A stretch of 64,000 nucleotides of DNA from Pseudomonadaceae bacterium (GTDB lineage Bacteria; Pseudomonadota; Gammaproteobacteria; Pseudomonadales; Pseudomonadaceae): positions 372,001 to 436,000 of the forward strand of contig CAAFUS010000018.1 of the NCBI GenBank assembly GCA_900766265.1. Direction: 5' to 3'. The notes beneath the pieces were generated by a model. The model was not told where the DNA came from. It saw nothing but the letters and a program-made list of their open reading frames with translations, and searched no databases. Every line of letters begins with the position of its first letter. Position 1 is the first letter of the stretch. This document shows, in pieces, positions 44,788-54,200 of the stretch. A program made the position numbers and the translations under genes.

Positions 44788-45687
44788 TCAGGTCGCGGGC
44801 GCGGCCACCTTCGGGCGACGCCACTGGGGCAGGCCGATCAGCAGCACGGCACTGACGATGACCGTCATCGCCAGCCACTCTTCCGGGCCGATGCGCTCGC
44901 CAGCGAAGGCGATACCCAACAGGACCGCCACCACCGGGTTGACGTAGGCATAGCTGGTGGCCGCGGCCGGGCGCACGTGCTTGAGCAGGTAGAGGTAGGC
45001 GCTGAAGGCCACGATCGAACCGAGGACGATCAGGTACGCCAGCGCCCCCCACCCCGCCGCCGTCGGCATCTGCTCCAACCGCTCGCCACTGGCCACACTG
45101 CCGAGCAGCAGCACGCTGCCGCCGATCAGCATCTGCGCGGCGCTCGCCATCGGCCCGCTGGGCAGCGTGAGGTGCCGGCTCCACATCGAGCCGAACGCCC
45201 AGCTCGCCGCGGCGAACAGCACCAGCACCGCCCCGAGCGGGCTCGCCTGCATGTTGTGGCCGAGGTTGAGCAGCCCGATACCGATCAGCCCGAGCAGGAT
45301 GCCGCCCCACTCCAGCGCGGTGGTGCGCTGCCCCCAGAACAGACCGAACAGGAGTGCGAACAGCGGCACCGTGGCGATCGCCAGCGCCGCCACACCTGAG
45401 GCGACGCCCAGGTGTTCGGCCACCGTCACGCCACCGTTGCCGAAGCTGAGCAGGAGTATTCCGACGATGCCGCAGCTCACCCACTCGCGCCGTCTCGGCA
45501 CCGGTACGCCGCGCCAGCGCAGCCAGGCGAACATCAGGCTCCCGGCGATGATGAAGCGCAGTCCGGCGAGCAGCATCGGTGGCCAGGATTGCACCCCGAT
45601 GCGAATGACCAGGTAGGTCGAGCCCCAGATTAGATACAGCGCCAGGAAGGCGCCTACCAGCAGCAACGGGAAACGGGACGAACGCAT
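44788..45687 (-). CDS. EamA/DMT-family exporter (YedA-like)
   Basis: A 10-TM drug/metabolite transporter of 299 residues with two EamA repeats: ALYLIWGSTYLVIRIGVQSW near the N-terminus and WAFGSMWSRHLTLPSGPMAS at the second-repeat junction, then SYAYVNPVVAVLLGIAFAGE. Such proteins export amino acids or other metabolites from the cytoplasm. An alternative start at 45723 adds 12 residues with no hydrophobic feature. It is divergent from an Lrp/AsnC regulator, the usual arrangement for an amino-acid exporter. Confidence 0.87.
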   Translation of the reverse strand: MRSSRFPLLLVGAFLALYLIWGSTYLVIRIGVQSWPPMLLAGLRFIIAGSLMFAWLRWRGVPVPRRREWVSCGIVGILLLSFGNGGVTVAEHLGVASGVAALAIATVPLFALLFGLFWGQRTTALEWGGILLGLIGIGLLNLGHNMQASPLGAVLVLFAAASWAFGSMWSRHLTLPSGPMASAAQMLIGGSVLLLGSVASGERLEQMPTAAGWGALAYLIVLGSIVAFSAYLYLLKHVRPAAATSYAYVNPVVAVLLGIAFAGERIGPEEWLAMTVIVSAVLLIGLPQWRRPKVAAPAT

Positions 45688-45739
45688 GGCAGCAGCTCGA
45701 AAAAGGGGGACAGGGGTGCTCATTCTAGGTAAGGCGCGA

Positions 45740-45776
45740 GTGCAAAAATAAGCACAGATCCGGCTTTAAAAGCCGG
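45740..45776. promoter_or_regulatory. Two dyads between DMT exporter and Lrp gene
   Basis: GTGC-AAAAATAA-GCAC (45740-45755) has the flanked AT-rich centre typical of Lrp/AsnC sites, and CCGGCTTT-A-AAAGCCGG (45760-45776) is a perfect 8-bp palindrome. They lie between divergent promoters and probably bind the Lrp-type protein. Confidence 0.5.
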
Positions 45777-45844
45777 CACAGCCGTTCAAACGACGGAAAA
45801 GCGGGCATCATCCCTTTGAAAGCACAGCACTACGGATTTTCCTC

Positions 45845-46306
45845 ATGGACCGCTTCGATCGGCAGCTACTGGCTGCGCTTCTGGAAAATGCTCGCCTCTC
45901 GTTCGCCGATCTGGCGCGGCGCATCAACCTGTCCGCTCCGGCCGTGGCCGATCGAGTCGCCAAGCTCGAAGCGAATGGGGTCATCACCGGCTACCACGCG
46001 GCCATCGACCCGTCGCGTATCGGCCTGCCAATCGAGTGCCTGATCGAGCTGCGTATCGCCGACCACGATTCGCGCCGCACCCTCGAAGCGCTGGCGCAGA
46101 TCCCGCAGATCGACCACTGCTACCGCGTCACGGGCGACGCCTGTGTCCTGATGAAAGCATCGCTCGAATCGATGGAGGCGCTCGAAGCACTGATCGACCA
46201 GTTGAGCCAGTACGGGGCGAGCAAGACCTCGATCATTCTCTCCACGCCCTTCGAGCGGCGCGTGCCAGCGCCTCTGCTCAACGGCAACGGTGCAGGGCGC
46301 CGTTAG
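45845..46306 (+). CDS. Lrp/AsnC-family transcriptional regulator
   Basis: A 153-residue regulator: N-terminal HTH (DRQLLAALLENARLSFADLA, RRINLSAPAVADRVAKLEAN, GVITGYHAAIDPSRIG) and a C-terminal RAM domain (VTGDACVLMKASLESMEALE), which binds amino acids and forms octamers. Divergent from the DMT exporter, probably its local regulator. Its stop overlaps that of the convergent NYN gene by 4 bp. Confidence 0.92.
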   Translation: MDRFDRQLLAALLENARLSFADLARRINLSAPAVADRVAKLEANGVITGYHAAIDPSRIGLPIECLIELRIADHDSRRTLEALAQIPQIDHCYRVTGDACVLMKASLESMEALEALIDQLSQYGASKTSIILSTPFERRVPAPLLNGNGAGRR

Positions 46307-46776
46307 AGCAGCAGGGCACCTTCCACCGGCTGATAGCGGTCAGCCGCGCGGATCAGCGATTGCGCCGTGAGTCCGGGCACGCCATAGACGCAGGTGCGCA
46401 CGCCGTGGGCCTGGCGAACCTTGTCGAGCAGCATGTCGAAGTCCCCGTCGCCGGAGGCCAGCACCACCTCGTCGACCCGCGCGGCGGCGTCGAGCACATC
46501 GATGGTAATGCCCACGTCCCAGTCGCCCTTGGCCGAACCGTCGCTGCGCTGGATGTAGGGCTTGAGCTTCATCTCGAAACCCAGCTTGCGCAGGATCTGC
46601 TGAAACTGCTGCTGCTTGGCGTCGCCCCGGTCGATGGCATAGGCGTAGGCTTCGACGATGCTGCCGCGAGCGCTGAGCTCGGCCCAGAGCGCGGCATAGT
46701 TGAAGTGCCGACCATGGGCCTGGCGCACGGTGTAGTAGAGGTTCTGGACGTCGGCGAACAGGGCGATGCGGTTCAA
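46303..46776 (-). CDS. NYN-domain protein (LabA/DUF88-like nuclease fold)
   Basis: A 157-residue PIN-like NYN domain: RIALFADVQNLYYTVRQAHG at the start (Asp-Asn active-site motif), DWDVGITIDVLDAAARVDEV, and VVLASGDGDFDMLLDKVRQA (SGDGDF acidic motif), all acidic residues in place. These are metal-dependent RNases. The start is most likely TTG at 46776, preceded by GAGGTCGCCTGC; the region upstream in frame is not homologous. The final 4 bp overlap lrp. Confidence 0.85.
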   Translation of the reverse strand: MNRIALFADVQNLYYTVRQAHGRHFNYAALWAELSARGSIVEAYAYAIDRGDAKQQQFQQILRKLGFEMKLKPYIQRSDGSAKGDWDVGITIDVLDAAARVDEVVLASGDGDFDMLLDKVRQAHGVRTCVYGVPGLTAQSLIRAADRYQPVEGALLL

Positions 46777-46924
46777 GCAGGCGACCTCGAAGGAAGGTGG
46801 GCCAGTATGCGCGCAAAGGCCGCGTGGTGGCAGCCATGCCGGCCACCGACGATGCCCGGCGCGATTGGCCCCGCTCCGGGCATGGGCTAAAGTGGCGCCC
46901 CGCCCCGAACCATGACGCTGCCGG

Positions 46925-47602
46925 ATGAACCCTTTCTCCATACTCCGCGACGCCTGGTACTTCTACAGCCGTCACCTGACTACCATCGTCGCGCTGTGCC
47001 TGCCGTTGATAATGGCCGAGAGCCTGACCCAGCAGCTGGTGGCGGCCTGGACGGCCGAAAGTCCCTCGACCGCCTACGAGCTGCTGGTGGGCCTGATCTT
47101 CTACCCGCTCTACCTCGGTGCGCTGATCCTGTTTCTCGATGCTCGCAGCCATGGCCATTCCCCCGCGCCGCAGGATCTACTGGTTCGTTCGGCGCAGTTG
47201 TGGCCGGCGTTCGCGGTGGTCGCCGCGCTCGGCACCCTGCTGATCATGCTCGGCGCGTCGCTGTTCGTACTGCCGGGCATCTGGGTCATGGTGCGCATCT
47301 GCTTCGCCGAGTATCTGCTGGTGCTGCGTGGCCTTTCGCCGCTGGACGCGCTCAAGCAGAGCTTCGCCATGACCCGCGGGCACTTCCTGTTGCTCTTCGG
47401 TTGCCTGGTCACGGTGATGTTGCCGCTGTGGCTGGTCGGCTTCTGGGTATCGGCCCAGCGCGGCTCGGACGAACCCCTCGGGCTGCTGCCGGCTGTACTG
47501 CTCGATAGCGCGCTCGGCATGCTTCAGCTGTTCGCCAGCATCGTCGTGTATCGCCTGTACATGCTGCTCGAGGCCCGCCAGCAATCGCCGGAAACCGACT
47601 AG
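46925..47602 (+). CDS. YciC-like integral membrane protein
   Basis: A 225-residue protein with about six hydrophobic segments and the YciC family start NPFSILRDAWYFYSRHLTTI, LPLIMAESLTQQLV, DARSHGHSPAPQDLLVRSAQ, FAMTRGHFLLLFGCLVTVML. Function of the family is unknown. Divergent-like spacing (148 bp) from the NYN gene. Starts at 46925 without a strong SD. Confidence 0.82.
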   Translation: MNPFSILRDAWYFYSRHLTTIVALCLPLIMAESLTQQLVAAWTAESPSTAYELLVGLIFYPLYLGALILFLDARSHGHSPAPQDLLVRSAQLWPAFAVVAALGTLLIMLGASLFVLPGIWVMVRICFAEYLLVLRGLSPLDALKQSFAMTRGHFLLLFGCLVTVMLPLWLVGFWVSAQRGSDEPLGLLPAVLLDSALGMLQLFASIVVYRLYMLLEARQQSPETD

Positions 47603-47636
47603 GCTTAGCGAACCCCTTTCAGATCGAGCGACTGTC

Positions 47637-48035
47637 ATGGCCGACTCCAACCCCAGCATCCTGTCCCACGTATCCCTGGGCACCAACCGTTTCGACGAAG
47701 CCACAGCTTTTTACGACCAGGTCCTGCAGACCCTGGGCTGCCGCCGGGTGCTCGAGCATCCCGGCGCAGTCGCATGGGGTCGCGACTATCCGGAATTCTG
47801 GCTACAACGCCCCCTGGACGGGCGCCCGTCCAGCTGCGGCAACGGTACCCATATCGGCTTCATCGCCAGAGACAAGGCCGCGGTCGATGCGTTCCATGCC
47901 GCAGCGCTGGCAGCCGGCGCCACCGACGAAGGCGCGCCGGGGCCGAGGCCACATTATGGCGAGCCCTACTATGGCTGCTTCGTGCGCGACCTGGACGGAC
48001 ACAAGATCGAAGCGGCGTACTGGGCCGAGGGCTGA
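47637..48035 (+). CDS. VOC-superfamily protein
   Basis: A 132-residue vicinal oxygen chelate protein. The N-terminal motif is HVSLGTNRFDEATAFYDQVL and the end is YGCFVRDLDGHKIEAAYWAEG, typical of the single-domain glyoxalase-like group (PhnB/DUF-like) with His and Glu ligands. The substrate is unknown. Co-directional with YciC-like and EEP genes, 34 and 71 bp apart. Confidence 0.87.
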   Translation: MADSNPSILSHVSLGTNRFDEATAFYDQVLQTLGCRRVLEHPGAVAWGRDYPEFWLQRPLDGRPSSCGNGTHIGFIARDKAAVDAFHAAALAAGATDEGAPGPRPHYGEPYYGCFVRDLDGHKIEAAYWAEG

Positions 48036-48106
48036 GTCCAGCCTGGGCGCCCATCAGGCGCTCCAGGCTGCTAGGCTTGCAGACCCGTTGCCCCTGCGTC
48101 CTGCCC

Positions 48107-49138
48107 ATGATCCGCTCCCACCCCTTCGCCCTGTCGCTCCTCGGCCTCGCTGCCGGGCTTCTTGCGGCGGCCGCCCTGCCCTATCTGCTGGCCTGGACAC
48201 CTGCCGAGCGCGAGCCGGCGACGGTCAGCTGCACGGCCCAGGCGCCCCAGCTGCTCGCCGGGCAGGCGCTGAAGGTGATGACCTGGAACGTGCAAGGCTT
48301 CACCGGCAGCCGCGAACAGCGGCCCGATGCGAGCCGTGGCGAGCGCCGCGCCGAGCGGGTGGACGCCGCCGAGGTGGCCGCCAACCTCGCCGAGGTGGCG
48401 CGGATCGTGCGCGAAGAGAATCCCGACCTGCTGTTGCTGCAGGAATTACACGACGGCGACCGCAGCACGGCCCGGCAGGACCAGTTGGCAGAGTTGAAGC
48501 AGGCCCTTGGGGAGCTCTACCCCTGCAGCGGCGAAGCCTTCTACCGCAAGGCGCGATGGCTGCCCGATCCACGGGAAAGCGGCCCGGTCGGCATCAAGCT
48601 GGCGCTGCTCAGCCGCTTCCACATCGATGCCGCCGAGCGCGTTCAGTTGCCGACGGAGCCCGGCCACTGGCTGGCGGCGCCCTTCGCCGCCAAACCGGCG
48701 CTACTGGTGGCAGAGCTGCCGATGCGCGGCGCCGCCGCCCTCACCGTCGCCACCACCCGGCTCGACAGCGCTATCGAGGGCAACGGAATCCGCCAGGCCA
48801 CCGAGCTCGGCCAGCTCATGGCCGACTGGCAGAACGCGCGGCGGCACTGGCTGATCGCCGGAGACTGGAACCTGCCCTACACGATCGATGGCCGGACCCA
48901 TGTGCTACCGCCGAACCTCTCGCCCTTTCGCCAGGTACCGCGCGTAGGGGAACTCGTCGGGCCGGGTCAGCGCCAATGGGCCACTTACCAGCGGGGCGAG
49001 GAGCTGCAGGTATTCGACCACCTGTTCCACGGCAACAGCCTCAAGCGCCTCGAGGCGGCGGTGCGCCAGCAGGACACCGACGCGCTGTCGAACCACCGCC
49101 CGCTGATGGTGCGCCTGCTGCTGCCGGCAGGCGACTGA
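48107..49138 (+). CDS. Endonuclease/exonuclease/phosphatase-family protein, membrane-anchored
   Basis: A 343-residue protein with an N-terminal hydrophobic segment (FALSLLGLAAGLLAAAALPYLLA) and an EEP/DNase I-like domain: MTWNVQGFTG (Asn), NPDLLLLQEL (Glu), IAGDWNLPYT (Asp-x-Asn), SNHRPLMVRLL (catalytic SxHxP). All catalytic residues are present. It may hydrolyse phosphodiesters at the membrane or in the periplasm. The start at 48107 is at the hydrophobic segment. Confidence 0.85.
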   Translation: MIRSHPFALSLLGLAAGLLAAAALPYLLAWTPAEREPATVSCTAQAPQLLAGQALKVMTWNVQGFTGSREQRPDASRGERRAERVDAAEVAANLAEVARIVREENPDLLLLQELHDGDRSTARQDQLAELKQALGELYPCSGEAFYRKARWLPDPRESGPVGIKLALLSRFHIDAAERVQLPTEPGHWLAAPFAAKPALLVAELPMRGAAALTVATTRLDSAIEGNGIRQATELGQLMADWQNARRHWLIAGDWNLPYTIDGRTHVLPPNLSPFRQVPRVGELVGPGQRQWATYQRGEELQVFDHLFHGNSLKRLEAAVRQQDTDALSNHRPLMVRLLLPAGD

Positions 49139-49141
49139 AGT

Positions 49142-49213
49142 TCACTGACCGCGAGGCTTGGCGCGCGCGGTGGGTTCGGCCACCAGCGGATCGTCCGGCC
49201 AGTAGTCGGCCAT
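49142..49213 (-). CDS. Short open frame (23 aa), possible small protein or gene end
   Basis: MADYWPDDPLVAEPTARAKP plus three residues, stop at 49142, with a strong AAGGTGAT directly before the ATG. It converges with the EEP gene. I do not recognise the peptide. Either a real small protein or an accident next to the mobile-element debris. Confidence 0.35.
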   Translation of the reverse strand: MADYWPDDPLVAEPTARAKPRGQ

Positions 49214-49228
49214 ATCACCTTACGTTCC

Positions 49229-49793
49229 CTACATTGACACTGCCAAATCGCCCGTCACCCCTACCTCTTGCGGCTATTTCGGTAATTGGCAATTGACCGT
49301 CAAACTCAAGTCCATTGATTGACACAAACTCGCGCCAATCAAGAGCAGGTTTGACGGGGGTATCAGAGCGAGCCAGCTCTAACAACGCCAATGTTTGACA
49401 CCCACATTCGACGCATTAAGCCCGGAAGCAGCGTTAACGTGCGGTTTGTGAATCATTACGCAGGCGTACCAAAGCAGAAATCCTCTCGACATCGGGCTCA
49501 CCTTGGACCGGTCAGAGCTTAGATCTTGGCATGTGAAAGGTGCCTGAAAATTAAATCGGATTCCTTGCTCGAAGGTCGTTGCTGGATCGATGGACACTCT
49601 GAGGGCAACAACAACCCACACTAACCCCGAGGTAAATCCATGATTGGATGCCCAGAATATAGTTTGACATAGAGGGCCGGAAAATCCGCAAGCTTCAGCG
49701 CTATGGCATGCCGCAACAACGGAAATATAGTTCGACACAGCCTAACGCGTCCGCCGGAAAAGCCCCACCGCAGCCAGGAATAAAGTCTGACAC
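49229..49793. repeat. Spaced same-orientation repeats, likely end of a transposon
   Basis: Eight short copies of a TTGACA-type motif occur on the plus strand at about 49234, 49293, 49319, 49350, 49394, 49663, 49731 and 49786. The last four fit GGAATAWAGTYTGACAC. The final copy ends in CTGACA at 49792, where IS1182-like coding sequence begins. Terminal ...ACA with spaced internal repeats suits a right end of a Tn7-like element lying to the left. No transposase for it is present. Otherwise 49214-49793 holds no gene I recognise. Confidence 0.5.
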
Positions 49794-49799
49794 CGCCGC

Positions 49800-50003
49800 C
49801 CTGGCTCGGCTTATTTTGCCTACTCCGCCAACTTCCTGAGCGACACCGAGCATGGCGTGATCATGTAAGTGGAAACGACTCCGGTGCATCGTACTGCCGC
49901 AGTCGACTCGACCAGAACGATGGTCGAGTGTTTCGAAGCGCAGTTCGATCTAACGCCGGAACGCCTCATTGGCTATGCCGCCTATGCGGTGCAATCCGCC
50001 TAA
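49800..50003 (+). pseudogene. IS1182-type transposase remnant
   Basis: The frame AYFAYSANFLSDTEHGVIM, a TAA, then VETTPVHRTAAVDSTRTMVE and CFEAQFDLTPERLIG match the central part of IS1182-family transposases (pattern YSxNYLIDxEHGVIxDVExTPA). Both ends are missing and a stop at 49867 replaces the expected Asp. It starts right after the putative transposon end and stops at 50003. Confidence 0.6.
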
Positions 50004-50191
50004 AGAGGTGCGTTCACGGGCCGCGGTTTGAGCTTTAGGGAAAATCCCTCCTCGCTTTTCTCCACTATCAGCTCATCTCCCAGCGTCCAACCGAGTTTCG
50101 CAAGTAACTCAGATGGAAGCTCAACGATTACGTCTCCGCTGCCGTCTCCCGGATCTTGGCAGACAACTCGCCAGCTGTTAGGTGTGTCCAT
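50000..50191 (-). CDS. AbrB/MazE/SpoVT-domain small protein
   Basis: A 63-residue swapped-hairpin AbrB-type protein (WRVVCQDPGDGSGDVIVELP, SELLAKLGWTLGDELIVEKS). Such proteins are antitoxins or small regulators. The start at 50191 follows GGAGGG. No adjacent toxin is evident; the gene at 50294 on the other strand has no toxin motifs I can see. Confidence 0.75.
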   Translation of the reverse strand: MDTPNSWRVVCQDPGDGSGDVIVELPSELLAKLGWTLGDELIVEKSEEGFSLKLKPRPVNAPL

Positions 50192-50293
50192 GACGCCACC
50201 CTCCTTACAGAAGCTAAAGTCAGAAGCATGGCGGAGACGCCTTACCATAGCGCACACCCATGTCGTAGATTCCCCCTATTTGGAGGCTAAACC

Positions 50294-50539
50294 ATGACAG
50301 AGCCCAGCGACCACGAAATTGGCCATCCCGAGGGATTGATTCCTGCGCTCGCAGCCAGCGCCACGCATGCTGCTTACCTGCGTGCAGTTCAGGCAGGCCG
50401 TACGCTGATAATGGCGAGGGATGGATGGCTCGTTCGAATTGATCCGGACGGCTCAGAGACGCGGCTTCGCGCCTTACCCATGAAGCATAAGGTAACGGCG
50501 GGGAGCGTCTTTCATTTTAGCGCGCAATTGCGGAGCTAG
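50294..50539 (+). CDS. Hypothetical 81-aa protein
   Basis: A conserved-looking small protein: PALAASATHAAYLRAVQAGR, TLIMARDGWLVRIDPDGSET, then a basic end. I recognise no family. Divergent from the AbrB gene, 102 bp between starts, so it may share its promoter region and be its partner. Confidence 0.6.
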   Translation: MTEPSDHEIGHPEGLIPALAASATHAAYLRAVQAGRTLIMARDGWLVRIDPDGSETRLRALPMKHKVTAGSVFHFSAQLRS

Positions 50540-51255
50540 GGCTGCCCAACGCGGATACGACTGCCTCACGAAAGTGGCGGGCGCAGGCAGTACCGCCAAG
50601 ATCTTGAGGCGGTGAGTGCGGCAAGCTTAATCCGTACAATGCCGCTTCGTTTGCTCTGTGTAGCCCGATGAAGCACCCGATGGTGGCAATCACCGAGGCC
50701 ACGCCAGGTCGCCTGGATCGAAGTAGCTGCTACAGGTAGCAGACGTGATCGACACGAAGCCTGATTTGCGTGGCTGTCCATTCGCATCGCTTGGCCTGCC
50801 GTCCGAGAATGGATTCCCGCGGCAGTTATTTGGAATCTGCGGTGCTGCTCGACCTGGCTTGTTAGCTGGCGTAAACCAAGATCCATCACGGCGACCAGAT
50901 GAAGACCGGTGGAATTAGGAGGCGATGCGAATGCCGCACGCCGAGTACTTCTGGTTAAGCGCCAGATCGATTTCGGCAACGTACTTCACGTGCGCCATGC
51001 TGCACGGCACATCTATCAGGCGATGCAACGTCTTCTCTATTTTAGCCTGGGGCCTTTTGGTTGTTGACGATACCGTCGATGGAAATCGCGCCTGCACAGT
51101 CAGCAGCGACACCGTTTCGCCTCCAAGATCTATGGCTCCATTAGCGTCGCGAATGACTGATGGAGGATGCGAATCGGTGTCGGAGTCGATGCGATTACCC
51201 ACCGGCCGGACGATCAGGGCGGATTCGAACAAATCGATGCTCGAATCCGCATCAT
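50540..51255. other. Gap without a recognisable gene
   Basis: About 700 bp downstream of cusA. A minus-strand frame of about 100 codons (51238 to 50915) is open but has no motif or start I can support. The zone is probably scrambled mobile-element DNA. Confidence 0.45.
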
Positions 51256-54200
51256 TTAGCAAGCCGAACGGGCCAGGCCACGCTGTTTCACGAGCGTATA
51301 GATCGCCGGAATAACAACCAGCGTAAGAATCGTCGAAGAAACCATGCCGCCCACCATCGGCGCGGCGATGCGCCTCATCACCTCCGATCCGGTACCGGTG
51401 CCCCACATGATTGGCAACAGACCGGCCATGATGGCAACCACAGTCATTATCTTCGGCCGCACTCGATCCACCGCGCCAATTATCACTGCCTGGTAAAGGT
51501 CATCCACCGTCAGCTTTTCACCGGCAGCCTCCCGCTCTGCTCGACGCTCATCGAGCGCGTGGTCAAGGTAGATCAGCATGATCACGCCTGTCTCCGCGGC
51601 AACGCCAGCCAGAGCAATGAAACCCACCGCTACTGCAACGGAGAAGTTGTAGCCCAACGCCCACATCAGCCAAACGCCACCTACCAGCGAGAATGGCACT
51701 GAGAGCATGACGATCAGCGTCTCGGTAAGCCGCCGGAAGTTCAGATACAGCAGGAGGAAGATCACCACCAGCGTCAACGGCACTACGATTTTCAGCCGCT
51801 CGGCCGCTCTCTCCATGTACTCAAACTGGCCGCTCCAGGTGACATAATACCCAGGCGGGAAACTCACTTGCTCCTGTACAGCTTGCTGCGCCTCGCGCAC
51901 GTAGCTACCGATATCCCTATCACGAATATCCACGTAGATATAGGCCGATAGCAATGCGTTCTCAGTGCGGATGCTCGGCGCGCCCTTAGTGATGCTGATG
52001 TCCGTAAGCTGGCCGAGTGGTATCTGTGCACCGCTCGGCGTCGGCACTAGCACTTCAGTGCCGATCCGTTGGGGATCGGAACGCAGCTCTCGCGGATAGC
52101 GCACATTGACGCCGAATCGCTCCCGCCCTTCGACAGTGGTGGTCACAAGCTCGCCGCCAAGGGCGGTGCTAATCACCGTTTGCACTTCCCCTACCGTCAA
52201 GCCGTAGCGGGCCAAGGCGTCATAGTCGGGCGAAATGTCGAGGTAGAAGCCGCCTGTAATACGTTCGGCAAACGCGCTGGTGGTGCCGGGCACTGCCTGC
52301 ACAACCGCTTCAATCTGAGTTGCTAGCCGCTCGATCCCGGCGAGGTCCATGCCAAATACCTTGATGCCAATGGGCGTTCGAATGCCGGTGGAGAGCATGT
52401 CCAAGCGCCCTTGGATGGGCATAGTCCAGCTATTTGCCACGCCCGGAAATTTCAGCGCGTCGTTCATCTCGGCGATGAGCTTGTCCACCGTCATTCCTGG
52501 CCGCCACTCTTTCTCCGGTTTGAGGTTAACCACCGTCTCGAACATTTCCACCGGCGCCGGGTCGGTGGCCGTGGCCGCGCGGCCCGCCTTGCCAAACACC
52601 GAGGCCACCTCTGGGAAGCTCTTGATGATCCGGTCCTGCGTTTGCATGAGCTCAGCGGCCTTGGTAATAGACATACCAGGAAGCGAGGCTGGCATATACA
52701 GCAGCGTGCCCTCGTTGAGTCGCGGCATGAACTCGCTACCGAGCTGCCGCGCCGGCAAAATGCTAACGACCAAAACCACCAGCGCTACAACGATTGTCAT
52801 CACCTTCCAACGCAGCACACCTTGGATGATCGGGCGGTAGACCCATATCAGAAAGCGGTTCACCGGGTTCTTGTGCTCGGGGATTATCCGCCCTCGCACG
52901 AACAGCAGCATCAGCACCGGCACCAGGGTCACTGATAGCAGCGCCGCAGCGCCCATAGCGAAGGTCTTGGTGAGCGCCAGCGGCGAGAACATCCTCCCCT
53001 CCTGCGACTCCAGCGTGAACACCGGTAGGAAGGAGACTGTGATGATCAGCAGCGAGAAGAACAGCGCAGGGCCTACCTCCCGACAGGCCTCGATTATAAT
53101 ATGTACACGCGGCTTCTCCGGCGGCGCTCGCTCCAGGTGCTTGTGGGCGTTCTCGATCATCACAATAGCTGCGTCCACCATCGCACCGATGGCGATCGCG
53201 ATGCCGCCCAAACTCATGATGTTGGAGTTGAGCCCTAGCCAGCGCATGGCGATGAAGGACATTAGGATGCCAATCGGCAGCATGAGGATGGCCACCAGCG
53301 CACTGCGCACGTGCAGAAGAAACACAACGCACACCAGCGCAACGATGATCGACTCTTCAAGAAGCGTGAACTTGAGATTGTCGACAGCGCGCTGGATAAG
53401 ATCCGAGCGGTCGTACACCGTCTCGATATTCACTCCTTCCGGCAGGCCGGGACGGATCTCCTCTATTTTGGCCTCAAGATTGTCGATCACGGACATAGCA
53501 TTCTCGCCGTAGCGGGCAACGGCGATGCCGCCGACCACCTCACCCTCTCCATCGAGCTCAACGACGCCGCGACGCTCGTCCGGGCCGAGTTCGACGCGAG
53601 CTACATCACGCAGCAGAACCGGAATTCCGCGTGAAGCTTTCAGCACCAGTTTCTCGATGTCCTCTGCACCGCGCAGGTAGCCGCGACCGCGCACCATGTA
53701 CTCGGTCTCGCTCATCTCTACGATGCGGCCACCGACGTCGGCATTGCTGGTACGGATGACTTCAGATATCCGGCTCAACGGGATGTCGTAGGCTTGCAGC
53801 TTTTGCGGGTCAACGGTGACCTGATACTGCTGGACAAAGCCGCCGATGCTTGCAATCTCGGATATGCCCTCGGCCTTGGTGAGCTGATAGCGTACGAACC
53901 AATCTTGCAGGGTGCGCAGCTCAGCAAGGGTATGACGCGTGCTGGTCAGGGCGTATTGGTAGACCCAGCCCACACCGGTGGCATCTGGCCCTAACGCGGG
54001 TGTCACCCCGGCTGGCAGGCTCTTCGAAGCGAAGTTGAGGTACTCCAAAACCCGCGAGCGGGCCCAGTAGATATCGGTGCCGTCCTCGAAGATCACATAG
54101 ACGAAGGAGGCACCGAAGAATGAGAAGCCTCGCACCACCTTGGAGTTGGGCACCGATAGCAGCGCTGTGGTTAGCGGATAGGTCACCTGATCCTCTACCA

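Noticed and set aside
49229..49793. Repeats read as plasmid iterons or a CRISPR array
   Set aside because: Spacing is irregular, repeats are short and degenerate, and no rep or cas gene is present; a transposon end fits better.
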